From Isoetes taiwanensis (taxonomy: Eukaryota > Streptophyta > Lycopodiopsida > Isoetales > Isoetaceae), in NCBI GenBank assembly GCA_021234155.1, contig JAJEKV010000003.1, positions 14,368,386 through 14,432,385 of the forward strand: a stretch of DNA of 64,000 nt, read 5' to 3'. Position numbers and translations under genes: made by a program. This document shows, piece by piece, positions 43,612-54,621 of the stretch. Position 1 is the stretch's first letter. The number at the start of each line of letters is the position of its first letter. The notes beneath the pieces were generated by a model, which did no database searches, was not told the origin of the DNA, and saw only the letters and a program-made list of their open reading frames with translations.

Positions 43612-44140
43612 GAAGGATCCAAGATTTCCATACGGTTGCTTTATGTAGATGCCATGGTATTGACAGACGATGCATCTGAAGCGATTGCCTACAGTAATTT
43701 TTTTTTGAAATCACTGATCTAGAACTTATGCATTACCTATTGGTATCTATGTCGCTCAGCGAAGTACGTTTCTGAGGTTTTGGATAAAATTCCACATGAC
43801 AGATTGCAAACCTGTTCAAACTCCTCATGCACCAGACTAACAATCAATTCTTAATTCAAATCAAGAGGACACATATCCTACACTCTATAGGTATGTAGTT
43901 GGGACTCTTCTATACATCACCTTGCCCAGATCTGGCCTATGCAATAGGAGTGTTAACAAGGTTTAACATCCTAACCAACTGATCTAGGACTTATGCATTA
44001 CTGTCTGAGAGTAGAGGTTTGGCAGGAACCGATTGGTATCTATATCACTCTGCAAAGTACGTTTCTGAGGTTCTGGATAAATTCCACAGGACAGATTGCA
44101 AACCCGCTCAAACTCTTTATGCTACTCATGAACAAACTGC
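43612..44140 (+). pseudogene. copia RT fragment
   Basis: RLLYVDAMVLTDDASEAI (canonical RT motif LYVDDM) is followed by F-K-x-F and LCITY in shifted frames, then a piece resembling RFWIKFHMTDCKPVQTPHAP. Two related stretches (43715-43845 and 43979-44125) repeat the same part of RT, so the fragment contains an internal duplication. It separates the two PPR parts. Confidence 0.6.
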
Positions 44141-44344
44141 CAAGAATAAGGTTTTAAATGTTGTTCCTCCTAATAAACTTTAGTTTTGTTTTGGTAGCAG
44201 TGTTAGTCATTAGGAGGGATGTTGGCATCCTAGTTGACATGTCATGTCGATGACGTCACACTGCTGACCTAGCATATAGTTGCTGACATTGCATGCTACA
44301 AAAGTTTCTTGATTTCATTGTTTTAGTATTTTTTTTTTCATTTT

Positions 44345-44870
44345 TTGCAATATCTCTAGGTGACCTTAAATGCCATTGACAAAGCCCAGGAAATACATGC
44401 AAGCATTACAAAAAAAGGTTTGGAGAGGGACGTCTTGGTTGCTAATGCTTTGATAGACGTTCATGCCAAATGTGCATCACTTGCAGAGGCTGAGGGGGTG
44501 TTCAGATATCTGCCAAATCAAGATGCTATTTCATGGACCATGGTTATGGCCAAAAAGCATTGCAGCTCTTTGAACAGATGCAACTAGAAGGATTGTCTCC
44601 AGATCCTTTTACTTTTGCTTCCTGTTTGAAAGCTTGTGGAAGTATAGGGGCCATAGAAATATAGCATGAGGCAATAGAATGTTTTTCTGGCATTCAAGCA
44701 TGGTATAAAGCCAGATGTTGTTACTTTTATGTGTCTCCTTACTGCGTGTAGTCGGGCTGGCCTAGTTGCCCAAGGTCAGGAATACTTTGAAATGATGAGA
44801 GGAGATTATCATATAGAACCAACAAGAGATCACTATAATAGCATCGTTGACATCTTCTCTACAAACAATA
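44345..44870 (+). pseudogene. PPR fragment, downstream part
   Basis: AQEIHASITKKGLERDVLVA with NALIDVHAKCASLAEAEGVF and QDAISWTMVM are PPR repeats; after frameshifts, ACSRAGLVAQGQEYFEMM and HYNSIVDIF follow. It is probably the 3' portion of the same PPR gene, split by the copia fragment. It ends near 44870, where a small GGGACAAGGGCAAGAA-type tandem repeat (about 44872-44945) starts. Confidence 0.72.
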
Positions 44871-45685
44871 CCATTCGGGACATGGGCATTTGGGACAAGG
44901 GCAAGAAAGGGCAAGAATGGACATTCGGGACAAGGGCAAGAATGGGTTTTCCAGCACGGATGGTGGAATAGGTACGTACTCATCTTTAGCATCTCCCTTT
45001 CCCCCGTCTCATGTGAGAAGGATTTTTTTCAATTCAGTATGCAAGTTTTAAATTTGCATTTATTGCGATTTTGATGCTTTCGATTTCTGCCCAGATCAAG
45101 AGTAATGCCTGATGGGATGGATTTGTGGAGGAAAAATATACAGGCCATGTAACAGAATGACCATCGGAGAAAATCTGTCATCCGCCCTAGTTGGAAGTTC
45201 CACAACCCAACTCCAACTCATCAGTACATAAGTGGCCAGCTCAGGGATGAAAGTCGGCGAAAATAATACAGAAGGCTAATAGTTTTGTTGCTGGATCCCT
45301 GCCTTTTGCACGACAAGATCGTGGATGGATGCTTCTGCTCCTGTAAGTATAATTTTCCTTCTTGGCATTTTCATTAGTCATCTTCTGTAAGCCTGTTGTT
45401 TGAATTTTCATATGGTTTATCATTGCAATAGTATTGCTTTTGTCCTTTCCTTAACTGAATGTTCTTGTGATGAATGCAGGTAGCTATATGTATGGAGCCT
45501 GCTTCAGTGGTATCTGGCACACCAGGAATTGTCCGCCATGCAGTTTTAAGGTGCTCTAAAAATGTGAATTTAGAGCAATAAGAAGAGATGGATGAATGCA
45601 CAAATTGCCAAATGCAAAAGAATTCTTTGCTGATCTTTCATATAATGGATTTGTGCGTTTTGGGTTTCTGCACATATTTAAATCC

Positions 45686-45728
45686 AATAAAACTTTTAAT
45701 ATAAGAAAAAAAAAAAAAAAAAAAAAAA
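45686..45728 (+). other. AATAAA signal followed by a 23-A tract
   Basis: AATAAA at 45686-45691, then 14 nt later 23 consecutive A (45706-45728). This is the arrangement of a polyadenylated mRNA 3' end copied into DNA. It may mark the 3' end of a retrocopied transcript lying upstream (about 45.0-45.7 kb). Confidence 0.5.
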
Positions 45729-48700
45729 CGTGGGTCTATCTAGAAGGCCTTGTCCAAATAGTCTACAAGCTAACGTTCAGGACATAAGCAATGCCCCAAA
45801 TAAGAAACCCCATGTACCCCAAAAATAGGTAGGACTAAAGAAAATACTTGAAACTACTCGTAGAATAGGATTGAAGACGAGCTAATCTTTTTGCCCAAGT
45901 GACGCATAAGACAAATTTGTAAGAAGAGTCGTCAGAAAATTGATGCGCTTTGAAGAAAGGAGGTTATAAATCATATGACTATAGAGCATTATTCACATCA
46001 AGTGCAGTACAAACCATTTAACGATTACGCTTATCTAGGGCATCATGTGGCAATTATATTTTGTATCATGTGGCATATTGTGAACAAATGTCATGATCTG
46101 ACGACCATTATTACTGATTGTTTTTCTGACAGTGGAAAATATTTTTATACTTTCCTGTATAAATATTGGCTAAGGCTTTTGGCTTTTTGGACACCAATTT
46201 TTTTTACGGCAATCAGAAACTCGTTTTGCCCTAATAAATTTTAATAAATCTTTAGAATGTTTCCAAGCTAGAATTTTTTTTACAGCTAGATAGCTTTTTT
46301 TAACCCTTCAATTACACCTAGGGACATAAAAATTCATGTAAATTTTAAGTTCATTGTGTTGTTTGGGTCTGGTTTGGTGCACTAACTATAGACCTTTTCT
46401 ATCTTTTGACTTTAATGCTTGAAAGGACCAGAACTCATGTTTTCTGCGCCTCTAGTACCTTCGGACTTGCATGTATCACATATGCATTCAAGAAAATATT
46501 TCCATCTTTAGACTACTAATCCTAATCCGTGTCTGTCTCCTAGTCTAACACTGGAATTCTTCCCAGCACAATAGCCTTTTTGTTTGTGATGAAGTAGGTC
46601 TGCTTTTAGATCTGGAGAGGGAAGGATAGATTACAAGATCCATCGATTGACCAAAAAAAAGAAGGAGATGTCATCCAATCGAGCTTGTTACCCTTTACAA
46701 CTTCACCATCTGCCTTTAAATAAATACGCTTCTTTGAATTCCATCACGAAACTACAAAATAAATAATATGCAAACACACCCTCGGGGCACTGGAGGGCAA
46801 CCCTCCGTGCGCAAGCACCTTGTTATTCAAGGACGAGAGTGATAGTAAGAGTGATCCGCTATTAGAAGAATGTTACTGATGGACTTGCCTCCGAAGAATT
46901 TACACATGGAATTTCTTACTAAGAACTTGCAACAAGAATCGGAAAGAGAGCAATAAGATATTGCAAGAGCAGGAAGTTATTGCAAGAGCCACTCAAGAAG
47001 AACATAGAAATAAGAATAGAGAGAGCAAGATTATCAAAAAAGTAAAGACGATACCAAGACACATGATGCCACCTTTCATAACAGTCAATTCACATGAAAA
47101 TAAACTATTGCAATATATTTAGCTATAGCAAATCACCTAAAGGGAAAAGTCCTTTATGAATGCCTAGATTCTGACCTTAGCCAATTCTACCTATCTCTTT
47201 CCTTGAATTAGTTAGTTTGCTAGAGGGGAGTCTCTAGTATTACAATTGTTTTTCCCTTAAGCCTTTATTTCTTTCAAAATTCAGTCTTTTCAAAAGTTCT
47301 CTTGCTCAAGATAGCCCGATTAAATGATGAGCTTTGCCCTTAAGGGGTGGTATCGTGATAACTTCTTTATTCTCTAATATTTTGATATGATACATACAAC
47401 TTTGAGTTTCCGCATCATATTACTTTGCCTATCATTGCAAATGAAGGATACGATCATACCATATGGTAGCCAGGAAACAACTTCTAATGCTTCTCCAACA
47501 CATTATGAACCGTCAAAACTATACCACAGGGTAGCCGATAAACAATTTCTAATTCTTCTCAGACACAATACGATACCGTCAAAACTATAGACGCAGGAAT
47601 GAGCTTGCCAGATGGCATGCCAGCATGCAAATGCTATTATACAAAAAATCCAGCTTGTCCCAATCCACCATTGTCTATGCCCCTCTACATGTACCCTACT
47701 ACGACCACGTCTCAAAATCTCAGGGCCATCCCCCATTAGGTGGTTTTAGCAGCTTGACTTTGCCATGTGGCATGGCAAGACCAGAAAACAATACTCTACG
47801 ACGAACTGAGCTCCTGAATTCGTCTTTCGTCTTATCATGCAAGGGTGACCTAAAAACTTCTAGAAGGCTAGGAGGAGCACCTAAAACGTTCGAAATGCGC
47901 ATGAGTTGGTATTCTTATGGTATTCACCTGTATATATACGGATTGTGCTCCTATGTCCTCCATATTCTTTTGGGCTTCTGTGGCCCACGAATGCGAGTAG
48001 CCTTCTTTGCATGAAGGCAAAAGATGCAGCAAATATACAGATACAGACGGCCGGAGAAGCTATGGCTTGTCTGAGCTTCGACTTTGTCTGAGCTTCGGAC
48101 CTGTGCCATGGGCTGTAAAAGCCGCTCCTCCTCCGCCTCCTCTGCCAAGAAAAGGCGCCTTTGCCTCTACCTCCATAGCCAAGAAAATGCTTCGAGTTTG
48201 TATCCCTGCTTCAACTGTAAACGTCACTGCCATGCAAACCTTTAGCAGAGGCACAGACTTGGGGATTGAATGCAAACTTTGGCATGGGGCGGAGATAATT
48301 AGCAGGGGCCACGGAATTGTGATCGATTGCTCCGTTTTGGTTGGAATTGGAGATTATGTGGAAATTGGACAAAATTGGGAACTATCAGATGGATTAATCC
48401 TGCTTGAATAAGTCTGTTGGCATTGCACAATATGATTTGTGGAATAAACTCAATACCAATTTCTGCATACATGATTCAATGAGTACAATACCGGTTTGTG
48501 CTAGTGCCCTATGCCTCTGACACTAGCCGATTGAAGCTGCTTCATCCAAATTGCTCCTAAAAAAAACAAGCGCATCTGGAACAGGGGAATTTTGGAAAGG
48601 GGAAATTTCTTGGGCCAACCATTACGTAGGAAAATGTGCATGAATAGACCCTTACGTGGGACTCGGTACTGGATCGCCCTAACATCTCGCCAGGCTCTTA

Positions 48701-48731
48701 CCCCAGGTCCTATTCAAGCTGAATGTGAATG
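45729..48731. other. No gene recognised
   Basis: Mostly AT-rich. An imperfect ~70-bp tandem repeat lies at about 47450-47590 (phrases ATACCA-GGTAGCC and CCGTCAAAACTATA recur). An open frame at 48007-48411 encodes a 134-residue unknown protein with a Pro/Leu-rich stretch and no recognised domain; it could be an exon but I cannot support that. Confidence 0.45.
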
Positions 48732-49632
48732 GGATACTTTTACCCTTGATTCGGTGATCCCGGAGATAAATATACCGTCCTCCGGGATCCCGGGCCGCTC
48801 TCGAGGGGTCCGTTGGGGAGACCCCGTTCTGACGTACGGCACACGCTACGTCGGCCCGGTCCATCTCCGCCGTCCAAACCCCCGTGCCATCGCGGTCGTC
48901 CGCGCCTCAGAGATCCCCGCCTCTGGGATTATCCACGCGATCCCCTCCTCCGGGATCCCCACAATCGCTGGCTGTTAACGGCGGACGTTATCCACCGTGA
49001 TGATCCAGCCCTCCGGGATCCCCGGGCATGAGCACGTGGATCCCCTCCTCCGGGATCCCCGGCCCGTGGCTGATATCGGCGCCCGCTATCCGCCGAGGTG
49101 ATCCCCTCCTCCGGGATCACCCGCCTGTGGCTGATAACGGTGGACGCTATCCGCCGAGGTGATCCACTCCTCCGGGATCCCGGCACCCCGGACGTGGATC
49201 CCCTCCTCCGAGATCACCCGCCCGTGGCTGATAACGGCGGACGCTATCCGCCGAGGTGATCCCGTCCTCCGGGATCCCCGATCGGGTGACGTGGATCTCG
49301 TCCTCTGGGATCATTCGCCCGTGGCTGATAACGGCGGACGCTATCCGCCGAGGTGATCCCGTCCTCCGGGATCACCCACTTGGATCCTATTCTCCGGGCC
49401 GTGGCTGTTTACGACGGGCGCTATCCGCCGTGGTGATCCCCTCCTCCGGGATCCCCGATCGGGTGACGTGGATCCCGTCCTCCCAGATCACCCGCCCGTG
49501 GCCGACGTGGAGAGCACCGACGTGGAGGTCGCCGACGTGGAGGCGGTAGTTATTCTCCACCGTTAGATGCACTCCGAGGTGTTTTGCTGTTAGCCATTAG
49601 ATCCGGTGATTTTTACCGTCCTCCAAGATCCC
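48732..49632 (+). repeat. Left terminal inverted repeat of the MULE
   Basis: About 900 bp, GC-rich, the inverse of 61640-62310. It is made largely of repeated blocks joining GATCCC-n-GGGATC quasi-palindromes with GTGGCTGATAACGGCGGACG and CTATCCGCCGAGG. The inner end has GTTAGATGCA and TTAGATCCGGTGAT, also found at the inner end of the right TIR. It is longer than the right one because of extra repeat units. Open frames here are by-products of the repeats. Confidence 0.88.
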
Positions 49633-49975
49633 AGAAGCAGCAGTATCTTTTAATTTTAATTAAATTCGGACAGGCCGTTAATGATGCGTACGTGGCCAAT
49701 AGTTGTCCGCCACGTAGCGTATGGGGATACCGGAGGATGGAACTCCGTCGATGTCGAAGAATCCAAGTCTGGGCGCCAGAACTCTCGCTGTGGCCACTCC
49801 CGGATTCCTCTGTGCACAGTGTTTTTTGTCGAGCGACGGCACCGTTGGCGCTGCGGAAGTCGTTTACCTCCTGTATTAACGAAGTTACGGAGGTAAAATC
49901 AACCCTTTCACTTTGTTTTATCAAGTTTTTTACTATTTTCTACTATTCTTAACTAAATCTTACTGTGGCTTGCAG

Positions 49976-52213
49976 ATGGACGAGTCCATAACCCTGGAAG
50001 TCAGCCTCAACACTAGTTTTGGAGTTCCTGCGCACTGAAGCAGAATCGGAGGCCGAGATGGAGTCCCCGAAGCCGACAGGCCAACAAAAATCGGATGTAG
50101 GGCAGGAAAAATCGGATATGGGGAAGAATCCAGAGGTGGAGGTGATCCGGGGAATTTCTGTGGACGCTCAATGCTCAAGTGTTTTTCTAGAACCAAGAGG
50201 CCCCTGATTACAGTTACGATCAGCTGGCAAAGAGATGGAAGTGCTTAATTGAGGACTGCACCAAAACTTACTCCAGGAAGGTTGAGCTCGAAAATCATAG
50301 GTTCAGAGTGCATGCCTTGTATGATAGGTTTCGGGTTCCTGATGCGCCGAGGGGGAGAATTCCAAATCGAATACTTTTGCCCAATGCAGAGCCCGCCAAG
50401 ACGAATGCCAATCAGCGGAAGAGGAGTTATGGAAAAATTTCTGTGGCCAGAAGCTTGGATCCAGATTATAAATGTGCCCACAACCTGACCCGAAAATTGC
50501 AGAGGGCTAGGAGAAATGCTGGAGTGGTGGCCGATGAGCAAATTGAAATGGGTCTTCTCGATAAGAGCCAAAGAGAAGCCCTTAATTTACAAGTCCAGAG
50601 GAATAAAGCAAGTGAATTGGAAAGCCAACAATTGCAGATCGAGGAGATAAAGGCACGGATCAGGAACAACACCAAAAATTTAATCTCTGATGATGAGCTT
50701 TGGCCTCCACTAACCAAAGAGCAGGAGCAAAGGCAATTGGACGATGATGATGTGAGCGAGGAGGTGGCTGCCGAGGCTACAGCAGGAGGTAAGTTTTCGT
50801 CCCCACAGCCTAAATCTGTGTTGCCAAAGGTACGCCCAAAAAATTCTTTGAGGCATCGTCGCGCACCCAAAACCCCCAAACCCCTAAATCCACTCAAATT
50901 CATGGCCCCTAACTCGATCCTCGCTTGAAACTGGCCAAGAAAATATTCCCAAGCCCAAAAAGATTATGTTTGTATCGTCTCAGATTCTCGTTGATCCACA
51001 TTTTCTAGATTCAGCTTTTGGACTACCAAAAGGTGTTGATGCTGATCGATGGCGTTGTCCCTTCACTTTAAATTTCCCCGTGGTGGTTGAGAGCCCCTTC
51101 ATCAAGGTCGGCAACAAGTCAAGAAATGTCGAAGTTTTACATCCGTGAAGCCGAGGCCCTTAAATTTATGACAATCCCTTCTGGCCTCGTGGAAGTGGAG
51201 AGCGATGTGGACTCGGATTGCATTGGTTCTTATCTCCTGTAAGTTTTTAAGTTCTTAAGTTTCTTGAATTTCAGTTGATCATTGCACTCAATTCGTTGTA
51301 CAGGGTAATTCTGCACTCAATTCCTATCCAGAAAATGTGCCATCATGTCTTCCTGCATCCCCCCGCCAGATTCGGCTGTTCTTGAGTGGAAGCAAGCAAG
51401 GCCGGTTGGCGGGGGGCTTATGAGCAGTTTGCCAAGCTCATCCCTGATAACCCGTTTGGTAGGGCACGCTGGAAGATCCAGACAGCACAATTCTATTATA
51501 TTCCTGTCAATGCTGGGTAAACTCTTTGGCTTGATTAATTATGTTTTAAATCTATTTTAATTGCCTTTCAATTTGCTATTTCTTAGTGGCCCTTTTCATC
51601 TTAGTGACTGATGGCCTAGCGTGTGCTCGGCTTGGAAAGCCCTGCCCTTGCATTTTGCACCTTGATTCATATGATCCCTTGCATGCATCTACCCGAGAAT
51701 TTGTCACACTGTAAGTATTCCTCTCTATCTCGAATTATTTAATCTTTTGCCTTATGATTTAAGCTAATTTGTTATTAATACTCGCAGATTCCTCACAGAT
51801 GTGTTTAAGAGGTGGAGGCATGAGGAAAGTGCATTGCATAATGCACCCTGCATTCCATTAGAAACTCCCCAACAGCACAATAATTTGGACTGTGGTGTGT
51901 ATGTCATAAATTATGTGAAGAAATTTGTTAGAGACATCAGTGGCAAGGAGGATAATGTGTGTCTTTGAGGTTATGTAATTTTGTTGTTTCTTTTTTGTTT
52001 GTGCATGTTATCAGTTCATGGCTAAATGCATGTTTTAATACAGGTTCTGATTAACTGTGATTGGTAAGAAGACATAGATTGCATGAGGTCAGGCTACAAG
52101 ATAATGCTCCAGAAACTGCACGATTGCTTGGCTGCAGGGAAGTCCACCTTTCACTTACCCCAGGGTGGCACGGGTGATAGTAGACTCCAGACCCGCTTGC
52201 TGGTTCATGGTCC
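49976..52213 (+). pseudogene. C2H2 zinc-finger / Ulp1-type (C48) protease of the MULE
   Basis: A multi-exon gene. A 5' exon precedes an intron ending CTTGCAG at 49975, then ATG 49976. A C2H2 finger (C-x4-C-x12-H-x4-H) lies at about 50242-50310, followed by a Gln/Glu-rich coiled coil (50540-50680) and an acidic stretch. The protease part has FYYIPVNAG (about 51500), CILHLDSYDP (about 51640-51670) and QQHNNLDCGVYVINYV (about 51870-51915), matching the C-terminal half of Ulp1/SENP proteases with the catalytic Cys in DCG; the catalytic His must lie near 51594. Introns with GTAAGT or GTAAAC starts separate the blocks; the last exon appears to end near 52213.

Ulp1-family enzymes remove SUMO. Frames shift near 50030 and 51600, so this copy is probably dead. 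Confidence 0.75.
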
Positions 52214-52249
52214 TTGACATTCTGGTAAAAATCTGTGAATGTGATAATC

Positions 52250-52945
52250 TGAAAACTTTGAATGTGAATATTGTCTTGAATACTTGAATGTGGATATTTT
52301 CTTGAAGACTTTAATGTGAACACTTGAACACTTGAATGTGATTTTGGCTTTTGAGTTAGTGTAATTTTATTGGTTTATGAAAGTGCAATGGCTCAGTGCA
52401 CCAAAGTTTAATGTTTCAAAGCTTCCACCAAAGTTTCAACACCAAAGTTTAATGTTTCCATTGTTCCAGGACATATTTCAATGGTTAAGGTTGGGCTATG
52501 ATAAATAATATATTAACATATTCAATGCTGTGATCCCGGAGGACGGGATCACCAAGCTGGTGGGCCGCGGGATCCCGGAGGACGGAATCCCATTTTAATT
52601 ACTCTGTGATCCCGGAGGACGGGATCACCAAGCAGGCGGACGCGGGATCCCGGAGGACGGAATCCCGTTTTAATTACTCTGTGATCCCGGAGGAAGGGAT
52701 CACCAAGTCGGCGGACGCGGGATCCCGGAGGAGGGGATCCCATTTTCATTAGTGTGCGATCCCGGAGGACGGGATCAGCAAGCAGACGGACGCGGGATCC
52801 CGGAGGAGGGGATCCCGTTTTAATTAGTGTGTGATCCCGGAGAGCGGGATCACCAAGCAGGCGGACGCGGGATCCCGGAGGAGGGGATCCCGCACGTATT
52901 TTTATTACTTTTTTATCCTATGGTCGAAGGCTCAATGGTCTAAAC
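52250..52945 (+). repeat. MULE internal repeat module, copy 1 (with palindrome array)
   Basis: An AT-rich part (about 52250-52530: TTGAACACTTGAATGTG, ATTTCAATGGTTAAGG, AATAATATATTAACATATTC) leads into about five units of ~65 bp (52532-52895), each with GATCCCGGAGGACGGGATC-like palindromes, CACCAAGCAGGCGGACGC and TTTTAATTA. It lies just after the Ulp1-like gene. A shorter copy with one unit is at 57890-58175. Confidence 0.87.
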
Positions 52946-53042
52946 TCTAAACCTTTTATCCTATGGCCGACTTTACCCTTAGAAGTTGAAATCATGGCTT
53001 AACCGTTGTACAATGGATAGTACAACGGTTGATTCATGAGTC

Positions 53043-53050
53043 TATATATA
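53043..53050 (+). promoter_or_regulatory. TATA box of the small MULE gene
   Basis: TATATATA about 100 bp upstream of the ATG at 53147, followed by a leader beginning near 53075. A plausible plant promoter core. Confidence 0.5.
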
Positions 53051-53146
53051 CCCTTGCCTTAGTTGTTCTTGGTAGAAAGTTAGTTGGTTTCAGTTGAGTT
53101 CAGTAGCAGTCGAGTTCATTTGCTTACTGTTCAAGCCAAGTGACAG

Positions 53147-53545
53147 ATGGTGAGGACCCGACAACAGCTTGTTGAGAGCAGTGCCATCAATGCCCACAGT
53201 CTTGAGGATATTCTCGTCCACTTGAATGAAATTCAGGAGGATGTGGGGCTAGATCTCGCCCAACCTAACAGCATCAAAACGTTCAAAAGTAAGCATGTTG
53301 TTGTCTTCCTTCATATTCATGTTCTACTTTCATATTAATCTTTTCATGATCCCCTCATGGTTCATGCAGAGACCGTGGAGAATGGGGAATTCAGAGAGAC
53401 CCCTAGGCCTCTCGACTATGATCCAGTAGGCCAACCCATAGGGCATTGCTTTGGGAATTGAAGAGGTGTATTATCCAGGGTAAGGCTTTGAAGTATTTGC
53501 TAGCTACGGACGTTGTTTGGGAAGACAACACCCTAAAAGCCTGCT
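53147..53545 (+). pseudogene. Small unknown gene of the MULE, 5' part, split by copia
   Basis: Starts at ATG 53147 (MVRTRQQLVESSAI). Exon 1 would end at 53288 before GTAAGC, and exon 2 begins after ATGCAG at 53370; the join keeps the frame (K-TVENGEFRETPRPLDYD). Exon 2 meets a stop at 53459, or shifts frame into LKYLLATDVVWED before the copia LTR at 53546. Likely 3' remnants lie at about 57688-57840 (REVLEGSDPTLCDIFDHMM...). No recognised domain. Confidence 0.5.
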
Positions 53546-53891
53546 TGTTGGGAATGTCATCATATAATTGGTTATGGCATCTTCAACATGTTGAATATAC
53601 TGAAGCTGCATGCATCTGAAGAAGCAGACAATATTTCACCCTGTATAGATTACAATGATCTATTAGGGTATGGTGTAAATTATGGAAAGGAACAAACCTA
53701 TGGTTTAAAACCTATGGTCAAATATTGACATTAAACATTGAGGTGTCAACATGTAATATAAGCATTTTTGGAGCGAAAAGTTCTTATGAACTTAGCTACT
53801 GCCTAAGGCGGTCGGATTTGATGGCAAAACCGTCGAAGGGCTGCCGATTTAAACATTAAGATGTATATCCTGTAGATTGAATTCGATTGCA
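53546..53891 (+). repeat. copia-2 5' LTR
   Basis: 346 bp, starting TGTTGGGAATGTCATCATAT and ending GATTGCA. It differs from 57098-57443 at about three positions. It is followed by TGGTTAAGC rather than the usual TGGTATCAG, so the primer site is unusual or lost in the internal deletion. Confidence 0.88.
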
Positions 53892-54030
53892 TGGTTAAGC
53901 AAACAAATTTTTGTGTGAAGGATGTATGCTTGGCAAAATTACTAGGCTGCCTTTCTCAAAGTCAAAGCATAGAGCAAATGAAGTGCTTGAACTTGTTCAT
54001 ACCGACCTTTGTGGTCCATTAAATATTAGA

Positions 54031-54501
54031 GAATGAGAATGAGAATGAGAATGAGAATGATTTTTTATCGTCCACTGAGGCCAATCGGCCTATGGGACCC
54101 ATAAGGAGCGCAGCAAACTTATTACTGTCCGGGTTAAAAAACCCCCGCCCCGAAGGGTTTTCGAGGGAAAAACCGTGGCAGTAATAAGAATGCTGTCAAA
54201 CTGTACAAGTATACATCAATGTTTATATACATGTCAAGTGTGTGCCCGAGGACATAGCTGATCTCGCATGTCCATAACCTCCTGAAGATATGATCCCATC
54301 ACCCGTACGGATGCTGTGCTCAATGTCACATGTAACGGCTGGCCAGGCCTGACCAACTCAGCATATCGTGTCCGAATTTGATCATATGCTGGGCAACTTT
54401 GAAGGGTATGAGATTCATCCTCAATGACTCCCATTTGGCAGCATTGACAGAGCCTGTCCTGGCGTGGCTCACCAATCCATCTGGCTGTCTCAATTCGAAG
54501 A
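54031..54501 (-). mobile_element. LINE-B copy 3, 470-bp 3' end
   Basis: About 98 percent identical by eye to 26276-26745, with a tail of four GAATGA units. It encodes only the C-terminal CCHC region. It is 5' truncated, the usual outcome of LINE insertion, and lies between the pre-integrase and integrase parts of copia-2. Only a 3-bp flanking repeat (AGA) is possible. It is the youngest-looking LINE-B copy here. Confidence 0.87.
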
Positions 54502-54621
54502 AGTAAACCAAACAAGAGGTACTTTATATCCTTCATTGATGACTATAGTAGAAAATGTAAGTGTTATTGTCTATCAAGGAAATCTGAAGCTTTAACTGCT
54601 TTTAAACAATATGTACTTGAA

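Noticed and set aside
48007-48411. 134-codon frame next to the MULE
   Set aside because: Could be an exon, but no domain, splice support or codon signal that I can verify.
48592-49549. Several overlapping open frames with Pro/Arg/Ser repeats
   Set aside because: They lie within the terminal inverted repeat and arise from its GATCCC repeat units; the same frames appear inverted at 61.9-62.3 kb.
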